From NCBI RefSeq assembly GCF_000317695.1, contig NC_019771.1:1178001-1242000 (forward strand): 64,000 bases of DNA, given 5' to 3'. Both the position numbers and the translations under genes were made by a program. This document shows positions 44,301-52,226 of this stretch, one piece after another. Position 1 is the first letter of the stretch, and every line of letters starts with the position of its first letter. Origin of the DNA: Anabaena cylindrica PCC 7122 (GTDB taxonomy: Bacteria > Cyanobacteriota > Cyanobacteriia > Cyanobacteriales > Nostocaceae). The notes beneath the pieces were generated by a model that had not been told where the DNA came from, searched no databases, and saw nothing but the letters and a program-made list of their open reading frames with translations.

Positions 44301-44355
44301 ACCAGCACCGCCAATTATTCGTCCTCTGGAAGAGGAAGGAATACCATCGGAATAA
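41353..44355 (+). CDS. UPF0182 family membrane protein
   Basis: The 1000-residue product has about seven hydrophobic segments in its first 410 residues (from FIILCLGLWIILDLGS through YSLGAYLSLIILGDILVPAVV), followed by a large soluble domain (ANDLTIRNIRLWDQEPLLKTNRQLQQIRPYY, and DVYTSYDGAGG-like NVYTSYDGAGGIRIGSPWRR). This matches the UPF0182 (COG1615) family present in most cyanobacteria and actinobacteria. The function is not known to me. Length and topology are normal. Alternate starts were not needed: AAAAGGA lies close to the ATG. Confidence 0.92.
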   Translation: MFWKWCFRFIILCLGLWIILDLGSHLGAEIFWFQEIGYLQTFVLRLITQGALWVSVVSLSVIYLWGNLTVAKRWRYPQSFKSEPIRSGEKRLGRELINFPNSQYGRVYETLPVEAGNRQMRLRWLLPLTLSLSLLVGLMVTHYGKVALSYWHGEIDHVNSPFTILFRPEIVLQLSNRIVSQTWDFGLAVAMVMPLVGFAIALLVYSQFLLSAIALVFSLGFGWILSQNWSKILLYFHDNPFNSTEPLFGKDLSFYIFSLPVWELLAFWLIGLCLYGFISVTLTYLLSGDSLSQGIFPGFSPPQKRHLFGLGGCLMLVVALSYWLSRYELVYSPRGVSFGASYTDAKVQLPADTMLCVLAVAIAFYLLWQTIFWKPKSGHHQWVFYSLGAYLSLIILGDILVPAVVQSLIVQPNELQREQPYIQRTIALTRQAFDLESIDSQTFNPQGKLTEADLQANDLTIRNIRLWDQEPLLKTNRQLQQIRPYYQFPDADIDRYIIKTEPNQEATASTEKRQVLIAARELDYTSVPQQAQTWVNRNLIYTHGYGFTMSPVNTVVPGGLPEYFVKDISGNDSALTTSSAAIRESIPIGKPRIYYGEISNTHVMTGTKVRELDYPSGSDNVYTSYDGAGGIRIGSPWRRWLFATYLKDWQMIFTRNFLPETKVLFRRNINQRIRAIAPFLKFDGEPYLVAADAYAGNKKGQFPGANNYLYWIVDAYTTSDRYPYSDQNDEGINYIRNSVKVVIDAYNGTVRFYIAEPKDPLINAWSKIFPQMFQPLANMPVNLRSHIRYPVDFFKIQSERLMTYHITNPQVFYNREDQWQIPNEIYGAETRQVEPYYLITSLPGVPFEEFILLLPYTPKERTNLIAWLAARSDGENYGKLLLYNFPKERLIYGTEQIEARINQDPVISQQISLWNRQGSRAIQGNLLIIPIEQSLLYVEPIYLEATQNSLPTLVRVVVAYENRIVMAQTLEQALQGIFQPEETPAPPIIRPLEEEGIPSE

Positions 44356-44382
44356 TTCGTAATTCAAAATTGGAAAATAAAA

Positions 44383-44610
44383 ATGACCATACAACTACAA
44401 TTAAAACCAGAAATCGAAGCTCGTCTTTTTGCTGAAGCTGCTGCAAAAGGTGTATCAGTAGAAGTTTATCTTGAATCTTTAATTGAAAACAGTTTGGCTA
44501 GTCAGGAAGACTGGGAAGCAGCACTGACAGATTTGATAAATAGTCCTGCTTTTACTTTAGCACCCCCACTTTCAGATGCAGCGATTAGTCGAGAGAGTAT
44601 TTATCGTTGA
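44383..44610 (+). CDS. Small antitoxin-like protein
   Basis: A 75-residue protein beginning with a strand-helix pattern (MTIQLQLKPEIEARLFAEAAAKGVSVEVYLESLIENSL) as in ribbon-helix-helix or RelB/Phd-like antitoxins common in cyanobacteria. The C-terminal part is acidic and would bind a toxin if there is one. No toxin gene follows; the next gene is the PARIS-like ATPase at 44702. It may be an orphan antitoxin. Confidence 0.6.
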   Translation: MTIQLQLKPEIEARLFAEAAAKGVSVEVYLESLIENSLASQEDWEAALTDLINSPAFTLAPPLSDAAISRESIYR

Positions 44611-44701
44611 ATAGATTGAATATGCTTGAGATGAGTTAATATGGAGATTAAACGAGAGTTAGTCTAAACGTCACAGTTATCAATTGTCAAAATTAATAAA
44701 T

Positions 44702-45943
44702 ATGTTGTTAAGTGAACATCTTAATTCTAGTAATTTAAAATCATTTTCTATCAACGGCTTATTCGGATACAAAGATGTAAAAATTCCTTTTGATAAAGAA
44801 GCCGTTATTCTTATTGCAGAAAATGGCTCTGGTAAAACTACCATTTTGAATGCACTTTACTATGCAATTTCTTGTAAATTTAGTAGATTAATAAGTATAG
44901 ATTTTGAATCAATAGTTCTTGAATTCGTATCTGAAGTAAGTGTTGAAATTAAAAAAAGTGATTTAATTAAATTTAGAAGTAACAAAGCTTCAATCAAAAA
45001 AGAAGATGAAGATAAGCATAGAATATTGTTACATTGGATAAATGAAAATGATTCGAGCAGTGCTGTATTTGATGAAGACGAAGATCAAGAAATGACAAGC
45101 ACTATTAACAATAATATAAATGCGTCAGTATTGTATTTTCCAACTTACAGAAGGATTGAAGAAGAGCTAAAAAATTTAGGTCATAAAGAATTACATTTTC
45201 GTAAAAGGGGTAAAACTGATGATCAATTAATTCAGTTTGGAATGGACGATGTAATTGCAAAATTTGATGAGATTCAAAAAAATATAAAAGATGCAACTTT
45301 AGAATTATTACCAAAAGTGAATGGTGAAATGTTAACTCAGTTTGTTGAAGTTACGACACCAACTCAAGAAATGAGGAATAGTATTCAACCTGAAACCTTA
45401 AATATAGTATTAAGCAGAATAGGAAATAATATCCCTGAAAATGATAAAAACAAAATAGAAGAACTTGTGAATTCAGGAAAAATAAAATCTCCTCAATATG
45501 ATCAACTCGTTTATTATCTATCTAAACTGCTTGGCTTATATGAACCACAAAAAGAAAAAGATAATTCTATCAAAAAGTTTGCTGAAGTTTGTAATAAATA
45601 TTTACATAAAAAGCGTATTGTCTATGATGAAACAAGTGTAAAAATTTCTATAGTGCAAGAAAGAAATAATCAACCGATAGATATTAGAAATTTATCTTCT
45701 GGCGAAAAACAGATTATCTCCTTGTTTTCTAAAATTTATCTTGACTCAGATGATGAATACATAATTTTGTTTGATGAACCAGAGCTTTCTCTTTCTCTAG
45801 AATGGCAAAGATTCTTACTTCCTGATATTTTGAAATCTGGTAAGTGTAAACTACTTTTAGCTGTGACTCATTCACCATTCATTTTTGATAATGAATTAGA
45901 TACAAATGCAATAGACTTAGATGATTTTATCACCGAAAAATAG
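44702..45943 (+). CDS. AAA ATPase of a PARIS-like defence pair (AriA-like)
   Basis: I prefer the ATG at 44702 to the TTG at 44684; it gives 413 residues. Walker A is AENGSGKTT (about 40-48), the ABC-type signature LSSGEKQIISLF is near 332-343, Walker B is IILFDEPELSLS near 355-366, and THSPFIFD near 390 carries the switch histidine. The order is that of AAA15/AAA21-type ATPases such as AriA of the PARIS anti-phage system. The gene after it starts directly at the stop codon and encodes the matching DUF4435 protein. In PARIS, AriA senses anti-restriction proteins and activates the nuclease AriB. Activity in this organism is inferred. Confidence 0.8.
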   Translation: MLLSEHLNSSNLKSFSINGLFGYKDVKIPFDKEAVILIAENGSGKTTILNALYYAISCKFSRLISIDFESIVLEFVSEVSVEIKKSDLIKFRSNKASIKKEDEDKHRILLHWINENDSSSAVFDEDEDQEMTSTINNNINASVLYFPTYRRIEEELKNLGHKELHFRKRGKTDDQLIQFGMDDVIAKFDEIQKNIKDATLELLPKVNGEMLTQFVEVTTPTQEMRNSIQPETLNIVLSRIGNNIPENDKNKIEELVNSGKIKSPQYDQLVYYLSKLLGLYEPQKEKDNSIKKFAEVCNKYLHKKRIVYDETSVKISIVQERNNQPIDIRNLSSGEKQIISLFSKIYLDSDDEYIILFDEPELSLSLEWQRFLLPDILKSGKCKLLLAVTHSPFIFDNELDTNAIDLDDFITEK

Positions 45944-46855
45944 ATGTCAGTAGCTACACTTAGAGAATTTCGTAATAGACCAGCAGTTGCATTTACCGAA
46001 TTTTCCCGACAATATAAACAAGATGAATCTGCTCTATACTGCTTCTTTGAAGGTGAAGATGATAAGAAGTATTATGGAATTAGAATCAGAAATATAGCTA
46101 GACCAATAAAATATTCTTACTTTAGTTGTGACGGAAAAAAAGGAGTTTTAGACATTCATAGAATTATTACTAATCGCAAAAGTTACTCTCAAGTTAGAGC
46201 AGCATACTTTATAGACAGAGATTTTGATGTATCAATAAAAAATACAGAAATCACAGGAATATATGAAACTCCTTGTTACTCAATTGAAAATTTATATACA
46301 GCTATTAATAGTTTTTGTGAAATTCTCAGAACTGAATTTAAACTTGCTGAATTAGATATTGATTTTAATAACTGTAAAAACCTTTATATAAACCTCCAGA
46401 AAGAATTTCATGATGCAGTTGAACTGTTAAATATTTGGATAGCTTGTCAAAGAGAAAAAAGAGCAGATTTAAAGTTATCTGGCTTTGATATCTCAAAGTT
46501 AGTACAGATAGATTTAGATAATATCACCAGCAACTACACAATTAATGAGCTACATACTCAATTTCCCAAAGCAATTACTGTTACTCAAGAAGAAATAGAC
46601 TTAAAGCAAAGTGATCTATGTTTACAAGAGCGTCAAAAAAGTTTTCGAGGTAAATTTGAGATTGTTTTTTTGTGTAAATTTATTCAAAAACTAATTGAAG
46701 AAGCAAATAAAGGAAATCCCAAGTATTTTACTAAAAAAATAAAAGTTACTTTAAATTTGAGAGAAACAACACTAATTTCTGATTTGTCCCAATATGCGGA
46801 CACACCAGATTGTCTAGTAGATTATTTAGAATCTTTTAGAACTTCTGTGAATTGA
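45944..46855 (+). CDS. DUF4435 (Toprim-like) nuclease of a PARIS-like pair (AriB-like)
   Basis: The 303-residue product begins right after the upstream TAG, so it should be co-translated. Toprim-like motifs are CFFEGEDDKKYYG (about 31-42, with Glu and two Asp) and AYFIDRDFD (about 87-95, the metal-binding DxD), followed by TPCYSIENLY, typical of DUF4435. In PARIS the AriB nuclease degrades host tRNA when released, stopping growth during infection. The conserved Glu and Asp are present, so the enzyme appears intact. The C-terminal half is helical and not assigned. Confidence 0.8.
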   Translation: MSVATLREFRNRPAVAFTEFSRQYKQDESALYCFFEGEDDKKYYGIRIRNIARPIKYSYFSCDGKKGVLDIHRIITNRKSYSQVRAAYFIDRDFDVSIKNTEITGIYETPCYSIENLYTAINSFCEILRTEFKLAELDIDFNNCKNLYINLQKEFHDAVELLNIWIACQREKRADLKLSGFDISKLVQIDLDNITSNYTINELHTQFPKAITVTQEEIDLKQSDLCLQERQKSFRGKFEIVFLCKFIQKLIEEANKGNPKYFTKKIKVTLNLRETTLISDLSQYADTPDCLVDYLESFRTSVN

Positions 46856-46939
46856 AATTATCATCATACTTTGCGCGAAACATTCATCTGTAGTATTTTA
46901 TTATTTGTAATTAACAAAACACTCTTAGGAAAATTACCC

Positions 46940-47263
46940 ATGCTATATCACTTAGATTTTCATGTCGAATACCCCGACAACATGACACAGCAAGAACTAT
47001 TTACAATTTGGAATGAAGAAGCTGATGCAGCATTGCAAGCAAAACAAGCAGGAATTGTTGTAGATTTGTGGAAATGTGTAGGAACTCGTCGAGTAATTGC
47101 AATTGTAGATGTTCCCACACCTGACACTCTTGATCAAATTCTCTTGGATTTACCTATAATGAAAAAAATTGGTCAAAATGTGCAAGTAGAAGTAACTCCT
47201 TTGAGAAGATATGAAGACTTTGCAGTAGATATCAAAGCTAGGTTAGAGAAAAAAGAAAAGTAG
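46940..47263 (+). CDS. Muconolactone delta-isomerase-like protein
   Basis: The ATG at 46940 with TTAGGA eight bases upstream gives 107 residues. The sequence (MLYHLDFHVEYPDNMTQQEL, VDLWKCVGTRRVIAIVDVPT, EVTPLRRYEDF) fits the ferredoxin-like MIase fold. Muconolactone isomerase acts in aromatic ring breakdown, but cyanobacteria lack that pathway and small members of this family have unknown roles. It is 85 bp after the PARIS-like pair; the link is probably positional only. Confidence 0.8.
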   Translation: MLYHLDFHVEYPDNMTQQELFTIWNEEADAALQAKQAGIVVDLWKCVGTRRVIAIVDVPTPDTLDQILLDLPIMKKIGQNVQVEVTPLRRYEDFAVDIKARLEKKEK

Positions 47264-47319
47264 ACAAAAATATATACTGCAAACGGGTGAAATCTGAACT
47301 TATGTCATACTGTATCCCT

Positions 47320-47392
47320 GACGGGAGCGTTAGCCATACGTAACGTAGTGCAGGGAAGTATCTCGGAGATTCTTCACTTCGTTCAGAATGAC
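47320..47392. repeat. Dispersed-repeat stretch between genes
   Basis: The stretch with GACGGGAGCGTTAGCCATAC and ATTCTTCACTTCGTTCAGAA resembles repeats that recur across Nostocales genomes. ATTCT and AGAAT ends suggest a short palindrome. No coding sequence is seen. Confidence 0.45.
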
Positions 47393-47460
47393 ATTTTTAA
47401 ACCGTTTTTAGTATAATAACCTGACTTGAAAATTCGTTGATTGCAGATCAGTTAGCTAAC

Positions 47461-47697
47461 TTATAGTGTTTTTTTGACAGACTTTAATTGTCTCCAGAGA
47501 AGTTGAATTTGTTTGTAAGCTTCCTCTGGAGCAATTTTACCGCCAGTTTGTAAACTACAAATATAATTTACTCGTTGAGAAAATTCTTGCAGATGTAAAT
47601 TAAATTTTAAATACTCCGTTTTTAATTCTCCATTATATGGACTACGAGGATAAAGAAAATCAGATAATTCAGATAAAAAATCAGAGCTTGTATTCAT
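47461..47697 (-). CDS. DUF7219-type small protein
   Basis: A 78-residue soluble protein: FLYPRSPYNGELKTEYLKFNLHLQEFSQRVNYICSLQTGGKIAPEEAYKQI. This pattern is conserved in cyanobacteria and is, as I recall, the DUF7219 family. Function unknown. It is upstream of the antenna cluster on the same strand but separated by a MITE-like copy. The family name is from memory. Confidence 0.7.
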   Translation of the reverse strand: MNTSSDFLSELSDFLYPRSPYNGELKTEYLKFNLHLQEFSQRVNYICSLQTGGKIAPEEAYKQIQLLWRQLKSVKKTL

Positions 47698-47770
47698 AAG
47701 TTTAAGTACTTATTCAAGATGAATATTGATGGTTAAGAAAATCTGATCAGAGGCAATAACTGTATTTAGT

Positions 47771-47889
47771 TATAGCCTTTCCCACTCTAGTTAGATACAA
47801 AATTACCCCTCCCCAACCCTCCCCTTGCTAAGGGGAGGGTGCGCGACAGCGCGGGTGGGGTGTATTTCATGAGCTTGGGAATTGCTATA
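47771..47889. repeat. 119-bp MITE-like family, copy 4 (full length)
   Basis: It starts TATAGCCTTTCCC and ends GGGAATTGCTATA, an imperfect 13-bp terminal inverted repeat. The middle can fold into GC-rich hairpins (CCTCCCC with GGGGAGG, and CGCGACAGCGCG). No open reading frame is present. Confidence 0.9.
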
Positions 47890-47904
47890 TTACATCTGTT
47901 AATT

Positions 47905-48201
47905 TCAATCATATTGTAAATCACCTTTTCCTATTTTCCATGTTCTACCCTTTTGACAAGCATTGCAAGCAGCAGTTTTTGGCTCAAAATCAACACAGCC
48001 AATGGCGTGTTCACAACAAGCTTTCTGAGGATGTACAGTACATTTAAGACGATAATCATTAGTAAAATATTCACAATTATGACAAGGAATTTGATGTAAT
48101 TTGTATAAATAGTTGACTCCTTTCTTTACCGTTAACCAAACACTGCAAAGCAGTAAAATCGTCATTATCCAAGCACATAAGGCGCAAAAAATCATAGCCA
48201 T
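47905..48201 (-). CDS. Small membrane protein with a cysteine-rich domain
   Basis: The 98-residue product has one N-terminal hydrophobic helix (about 3-26) and a domain with IPCHNCEYFTNDYRLKCTVHP followed by CCEHAIGC. The pattern C-x2-C-x2-F, LKC-x2-P, AI-x-C recurs in the 56043 protein, on the other side of the antenna cluster. I recognise no named family. Paired cysteines could hold a metal or a disulfide. Its placement at the end of the chlorophyll-protein cluster suggests an accessory role, which is inference. Confidence 0.7.
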   Translation of the reverse strand: MAMIFCALCAWIMTILLLCSVWLTVKKGVNYLYKLHQIPCHNCEYFTNDYRLKCTVHPQKACCEHAIGCVDFEPKTAACNACQKGRTWKIGKGDLQYD

Positions 48202-48302
48202 ATATTTATTACTCCCAAAAAAATTGTAAGAAATAGCCCACAGTCAACTGCTATTAACCACAGGCTGAAATTGTGACTAGCTGATGTTGAGCAAACTTGA
48301 CG

Positions 48303-49274
48303 TTATGAGGAAATACTACGGGAACGCCAAGCGTGCCAAACATAACCTAAGAAAGCTACTATTCCCAAAAAAAATTGAGTATTTGCCATACCTAAACGTT
48401 CTGAACCGTAAAATTCTGGTGGAAAAACTGTACTGTTGTAACCTACAAAAGTGGCAGAAATCCAAGACATTAAAGCCAAACCAAGCAAACTATAAGAGAG
48501 TATTTCTTCCCCATTTTCTATGGGTAAAATTTTCCTGACCCAACTAAAAGGTGTGACGACAATATGCCAAATACCACCAATAATCAAAATGCAACCAATC
48601 CAAATATGACCACCAATGACATCCTCTAAATTGTCTACACTGGCAAGTCCTAAAATATTCCAGCTACCATTTTTCATCCCGACTAAGTAGCTAAAAATTA
48701 TTTCTGGATTCAGAGTAGGGTGAGAAATAAGGCGCACATCTTGTAAATGGGTATCATAAATTCCACCCAAAAACATGGCTTTTAGCACTAACAAAAATGC
48801 ACCTAAACCTAAAATAATCAAGTGGTGTCCCAAAATTAAACCTAATTGTTTGGGATCATTCCATTCATAGTGAAATCTCGCTACTCTCCCACCAACAGTA
48901 TATAAAATTGCTGGACTACGAAACACATGAAATAATCCACCAGCACCCAAGACAGCAGAGGCAATTAAGTGTAAAGTGCCAATGACAAAATAGGGATAAG
49001 TATCTACAATTTGACCACCAGTACCCACACCCCAACCTAAAGTTGCTAAATGAGGTAATAAAATCAACCCCTGTTTATACATTGGGACGTTAGGAACATA
49101 GCGAAGCACTTCGGAAATAGTAGTAGTTCCTACCCAAAATATAATCAAACCAGCATGGGCAATATGAGCGCCTAATAATTGCCCTGATAAATCTGTTAAA
49201 CGGGCATTACCAATCAACCAAGGTAATTTTGTATTGGCTGCAAAGGTTCTATCAGTAGAAGTTGTCACAGTCAT
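48303..49274 (-). CDS. CP43-like chlorophyll-binding antenna protein (Pcb/IsiA family), copy 4
   Basis: A 323-residue six-helix chlorophyll protein without the large lumenal loop of PSII CP43. Characteristic: NARLTDLSGQLLGAHIAHAGLI, QGLILLPHLATLGWGVGTGGQIVDTYPYFVIGTLHL, GHHLIILGLGAFLLVLKAMFLGG and DVIGGHIWIGCI, with the histidines that bind chlorophyll. It lacks an extra domain. It is downstream of another CP43-like gene (49484) with 209 bp between, including MITE-like copy B. In related species such proteins form antenna around PSI or PSII under iron or light stress. Confidence 0.92.
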   Translation of the reverse strand: MTVTTSTDRTFAANTKLPWLIGNARLTDLSGQLLGAHIAHAGLIIFWVGTTTISEVLRYVPNVPMYKQGLILLPHLATLGWGVGTGGQIVDTYPYFVIGTLHLIASAVLGAGGLFHVFRSPAILYTVGGRVARFHYEWNDPKQLGLILGHHLIILGLGAFLLVLKAMFLGGIYDTHLQDVRLISHPTLNPEIIFSYLVGMKNGSWNILGLASVDNLEDVIGGHIWIGCILIIGGIWHIVVTPFSWVRKILPIENGEEILSYSLLGLALMSWISATFVGYNSTVFPPEFYGSERLGMANTQFFLGIVAFLGYVWHAWRSRSISS

Positions 49275-49327
49275 ACAATTTGGGATTTTAGATTGTGTAT
49301 TGTGGATTTTAGATTGATTAAGCCAAA

Positions 49328-49425
49328 TACAGCAAATTGCAGATCAATGAGGTACAGAATCTAGATTGAAACCTATACACCAAGCCATTTTTAATTCTGA
49401 CTTCTGACTCCTGACTCCTGCTGTA
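49328..49425. repeat. 98-bp MITE-like element, copy B
   Basis: It begins TACAGCAAATTGC and ends CTCCTGCTGTA, the same length and layout as copy A at 2812-2909; both contain GAAACCTATACA in the middle and the ACTCCTGACTCCTG run. It lies between the two downstream CP43-like genes. Confidence 0.75.
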
Positions 49426-49483
49426 AAAAGGCTATCTTTGAGGAAAGTGCCAAGTCCTTAATTAACTCGGCACTAATGATAAT

Positions 49484-50518
49484 TTATGACTCGCTGCTAA
49501 TGGCATTTAATGATTTTTCAATCTGTTTGAAATCAACACCAATTGCTCTGAGTGCGTGCCACAAATGACCTTGCAAAAAGAAGAATGCTAAGAAAAAATG
49601 GGCATTGGCTAACCATGCTCTGGCACTATATCCACCATTTGCTAACTTGATGGTATCGGCAAAATAGGGACTCACACCCAGTTTTAGTTCCAATATAGAA
49701 CCATAAAATTCTACTGGGTAAGCAAGAGTATTGACTGAACAAAAATAAGCGGCAACAAATCCAGCTAAAGCAATACCACCTAATGAATAGGAAAGAATAG
49801 CTTCACCAGAAAAAATCAACAGCTTTTTTGCCCAAGGTAATGGCTCTATCAGAATGTGCCAAATACCTCCACCAATGAGGGTTAGACCTACATAAATATG
49901 ACCACCAATTAAATCTTCTAAATTGTTAACAGTGGCGAAATGAGTTTGATAGCCATAGATAATAAAGGGATTGAGAGTGGGATTTGTGACAACTCTGACA
50001 TCATGAATTGTTGAGTCATATATTCCTCCCCAAAACATCGCTTTTCCCACCAATAATAAGGCTGCTATGCCTAAAAATAGGAGGTGATGACCCAAAATCA
50101 ATCCTAGTTGTTTGTGATCATTCCATTCAAAGTGAAATTTCCGAGCAAAACCAGTGCTTTCTTTTAAATTTCGTGGTGCTTTAAAGGTATGAAAGAGCGC
50201 ACCTGCTCCCAAAACGGCAGAGGAGATTAAATGCAAAGCTCCAATGACGAAGTAGGGATAAGTATCTACAACTTGACCACCTGCACCCACACCAAAACCT
50301 AAAGTAGCTAAATGGGGCAGTAAAATTAATCCCTGTTCACCCATAGGGATATTCGGGTTATAGCGAGAGATTTCAAACCATGTAAATGCCCCAGCCCAAA
50401 GGGTTGTTAGTGCTGCTTGTGCTACGTGAGCGCCAATAAATAAGCCAGAGAGGTTGGCGAAGCGGGCATTACCAACCCACCAATCAAATTTGACCTTGGG
50501 ATTATCGTATGTCTGCAT
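49484..50518 (-). CDS. CP43-like chlorophyll-binding antenna protein, copy 3
   Basis: The 344-residue product has the family's six helices: NARFANLSGLFIGAHVAQAAL, QGLILLPHLATLGFGVGAGG, DTYPYFVIGALHL, GHHLLFLGIAALLLVGKAMFWGG and LANAHFFLAFFFLQGHLWHALRA at the C-terminus. Most chlorophyll-ligating histidines are kept. It is on its own transcription unit, judging by the terminator at 50786-50815 upstream, and probably followed by the copy at 48303. No PsaL extension is present. Confidence 0.92.
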   Translation of the reverse strand: MQTYDNPKVKFDWWVGNARFANLSGLFIGAHVAQAALTTLWAGAFTWFEISRYNPNIPMGEQGLILLPHLATLGFGVGAGGQVVDTYPYFVIGALHLISSAVLGAGALFHTFKAPRNLKESTGFARKFHFEWNDHKQLGLILGHHLLFLGIAALLLVGKAMFWGGIYDSTIHDVRVVTNPTLNPFIIYGYQTHFATVNNLEDLIGGHIYVGLTLIGGGIWHILIEPLPWAKKLLIFSGEAILSYSLGGIALAGFVAAYFCSVNTLAYPVEFYGSILELKLGVSPYFADTIKLANGGYSARAWLANAHFFLAFFFLQGHLWHALRAIGVDFKQIEKSLNAISSES

Positions 50519-50785
50519 TGCTTACTAATTTATGACTTGTTGCTAGAAATACTCAAGTAATAAGCTGTTTAACCTCAACGGATAAAAGTTGATAACATGA
50601 CTAAAGTCATTTAAATCCTTGAAGTTAATTGCTGATTCGGTGATTACAAATATAGTTTATTGATAAAAATTCCTATTTAGTTGAGTCTGTAATAAAGCTT
50701 AACAATTATCAATTAAGTTTAATTCAGCAACGCAAAATGAGCGATAATAGGTGATTTTATCGCTGTCAAAGGTTAAAATAAATTA

Positions 50786-50815
50786 TTAATAGGGGTGATA
50801 ATATGCCCCTATTAA
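50786..50815 (-). terminator. Terminator of the isiA-isiA/psaL-isiB-isiC operon
   Basis: TTAATAGGGG and CCCCTATTAA form a perfect 10-bp stem around a ten-base loop; on the minus strand it is followed by TAATTTATTTT. It lies only eight bases after the stop of the alpha/beta hydrolase gene and separates the first four genes from the next two. Confidence 0.8.
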
Positions 50816-50822
50816 ATACTTG

Positions 50823-51575
50823 CTAATTTGTTAAATTTTGAGAAATTAGTTGAGATATTAGCATTGGTTGTAGATGATAAAGTCGCCAAAAACTCAATAT
50901 TTGCTCCCCAACATCTTGAGGATAAAAGTAATGAAAAAAATGATATCCTTGGGGGCATTCCCAGAGATGGTCTTCAGGTTTAAAAAATTTTAACCAATCC
51001 TTTAATGCAGGTGGAGCAGCAATGGGATCATTTTTGCTACCACATACCATCATCGGCATAGAAACTCCACCTTTAGGCAAATCAACCAACTTGAAGAGAG
51101 AGTGTAATAATGGAGTTTGATCCAAATCTTGGTCTAAAGCTGCCATTAACTTTTTAGTAGTGTGAGCAGGTTGTTTGCCAAAGAGATTGCGGACGTTATT
51201 CGCTAGGACTTGTTCACGACTAACTGTAAAGAGTTCTCTTTGAACATAATAGTGAGTGTGCCAGGTATGGGCAGGTTGAGAAGCCACAGCTAATAAAGTG
51301 AGCGATCGCACCTTTTCAGGATAGCGACGAGCAAAATTTAAAGCGATCGCACCACCAGCACCATGGCCAGCTAAATGTATAGAATTAGCACAAGGGGTCA
51401 AAAACTCATAGACTAAATCCACCGCTTCATCTATAGAACTACCTTCATCCTTTCCTTGATGGTACTCCCACTGGGCAACCTTCATATACTTACACAAATA
51501 TTTGAGTAACGGTTGATCAAACCTTCCTAAAACAGGGCTAGAACTTAACCACAAAACATCAAAAATATCAGACAT
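50823..51575 (-). CDS. isiC: IsiC-like alpha/beta hydrolase-fold protein lacking the nucleophile serine
   Basis: I chose the ATG at 51575 (250 residues) over the GTG at 51587. The fold is clear: LAGHGAGGAIALNFARRYPEKVRSLTLLAVA and a C-terminal region with MPMMVCGSKNDPIAAPPALKDWL (acid) and GYHFFHYFYP (His). The nucleophile elbow, usually GHSMGG, reads GHGAGG: the codon is GGT, so the serine is glycine. It therefore probably cannot hydrolyse esters by the normal mechanism and may bind pigment, lipid or protein instead. It is the fourth gene of the isi operon, 111 bp after isiB. The gene name follows position in the iron-stress cluster. Confidence 0.8.
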   Translation of the reverse strand: MSDIFDVLWLSSSPVLGRFDQPLLKYLCKYMKVAQWEYHQGKDEGSSIDEAVDLVYEFLTPCANSIHLAGHGAGGAIALNFARRYPEKVRSLTLLAVASQPAHTWHTHYYVQRELFTVSREQVLANNVRNLFGKQPAHTTKKLMAALDQDLDQTPLLHSLFKLVDLPKGGVSMPMMVCGSKNDPIAAPPALKDWLKFFKPEDHLWECPQGYHFFHYFYPQDVGEQILSFWRLYHLQPMLISQLISQNLTN

Positions 51576-51686
51576 AGATATTCTCACAAAATAGAATAGA
51601 GGATGCTAAGAAAGGTGTAGTTAATCAAATTATCCACACCTTGATAACTGACAAATGACTACTAAATAATGGCAAAAACAGAATTT

Positions 51687-52199
51687 TTACAAACCAAATT
51701 CTGTCTTTAACTGAGCCACCCAAGCCTTAATACGTTGATCAGTTAAATCAGATTGATTATCGTCATCAAGTGCCAAACCGACAAACTTACCATTTTTGAA
51801 TGCCTTAGATTCATTAAAATCATAACCATCCTTTGGCCAATAACCCACAGTTTTACCACCACGCTCGGAAATTTTTTCTTCTAAAATGCCCATAGCATCT
51901 TGAAAATTATCCCCATAACCAAGCTGATCCCCAGTACCAAAATAGGCAACTAATTTACCGGAAAAATTGATAGTATCCAACTCCGGGAAAAAGCCTTCCC
52001 AATCACTTTGGAGTTCACCAATATTCCATGTAGGACAGCCGATAATCAGACACTGATACTCCTCTAAATCAGTAGCATCAGCTTGGGAAATATCCTGGAG
52101 CATCACCACACCATCACCAAACTCATCCCGAATCATTTCCGCAGCAGATTCAGTTTTACCAGTTTGAGTACCGTAGAACAAACCAACTTTCTTTGACAT
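51687..52199 (-). CDS. isiB: Flavodoxin, iron-stress induced
   Basis: Flavodoxin replaces ferredoxin as PSI electron acceptor when iron is short. The ATG at 52199 follows AAAGGGG by about seven bases, giving 170 residues, normal length for long-chain flavodoxins. FYGTQTGKTESAA (about 7-19) binds the FMN phosphate; CPTWNIGELQSDW and FGTGDQLGYGDNF form the isoalloxazine loops. It lies 27 bp after the isiA-psaL fusion in one operon, the classical isiAB order. Confidence 0.95.
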   Translation of the reverse strand: MSKKVGLFYGTQTGKTESAAEMIRDEFGDGVVMLQDISQADATDLEEYQCLIIGCPTWNIGELQSDWEGFFPELDTINFSGKLVAYFGTGDQLGYGDNFQDAMGILEEKISERGGKTVGYWPKDGYDFNESKAFKNGKFVGLALDDDNQSDLTDQRIKAWVAQLKTEFGL

Positions 52200-52226
52200 T
52201 TTCAAACCCCTTTAATAAAAATCAAC

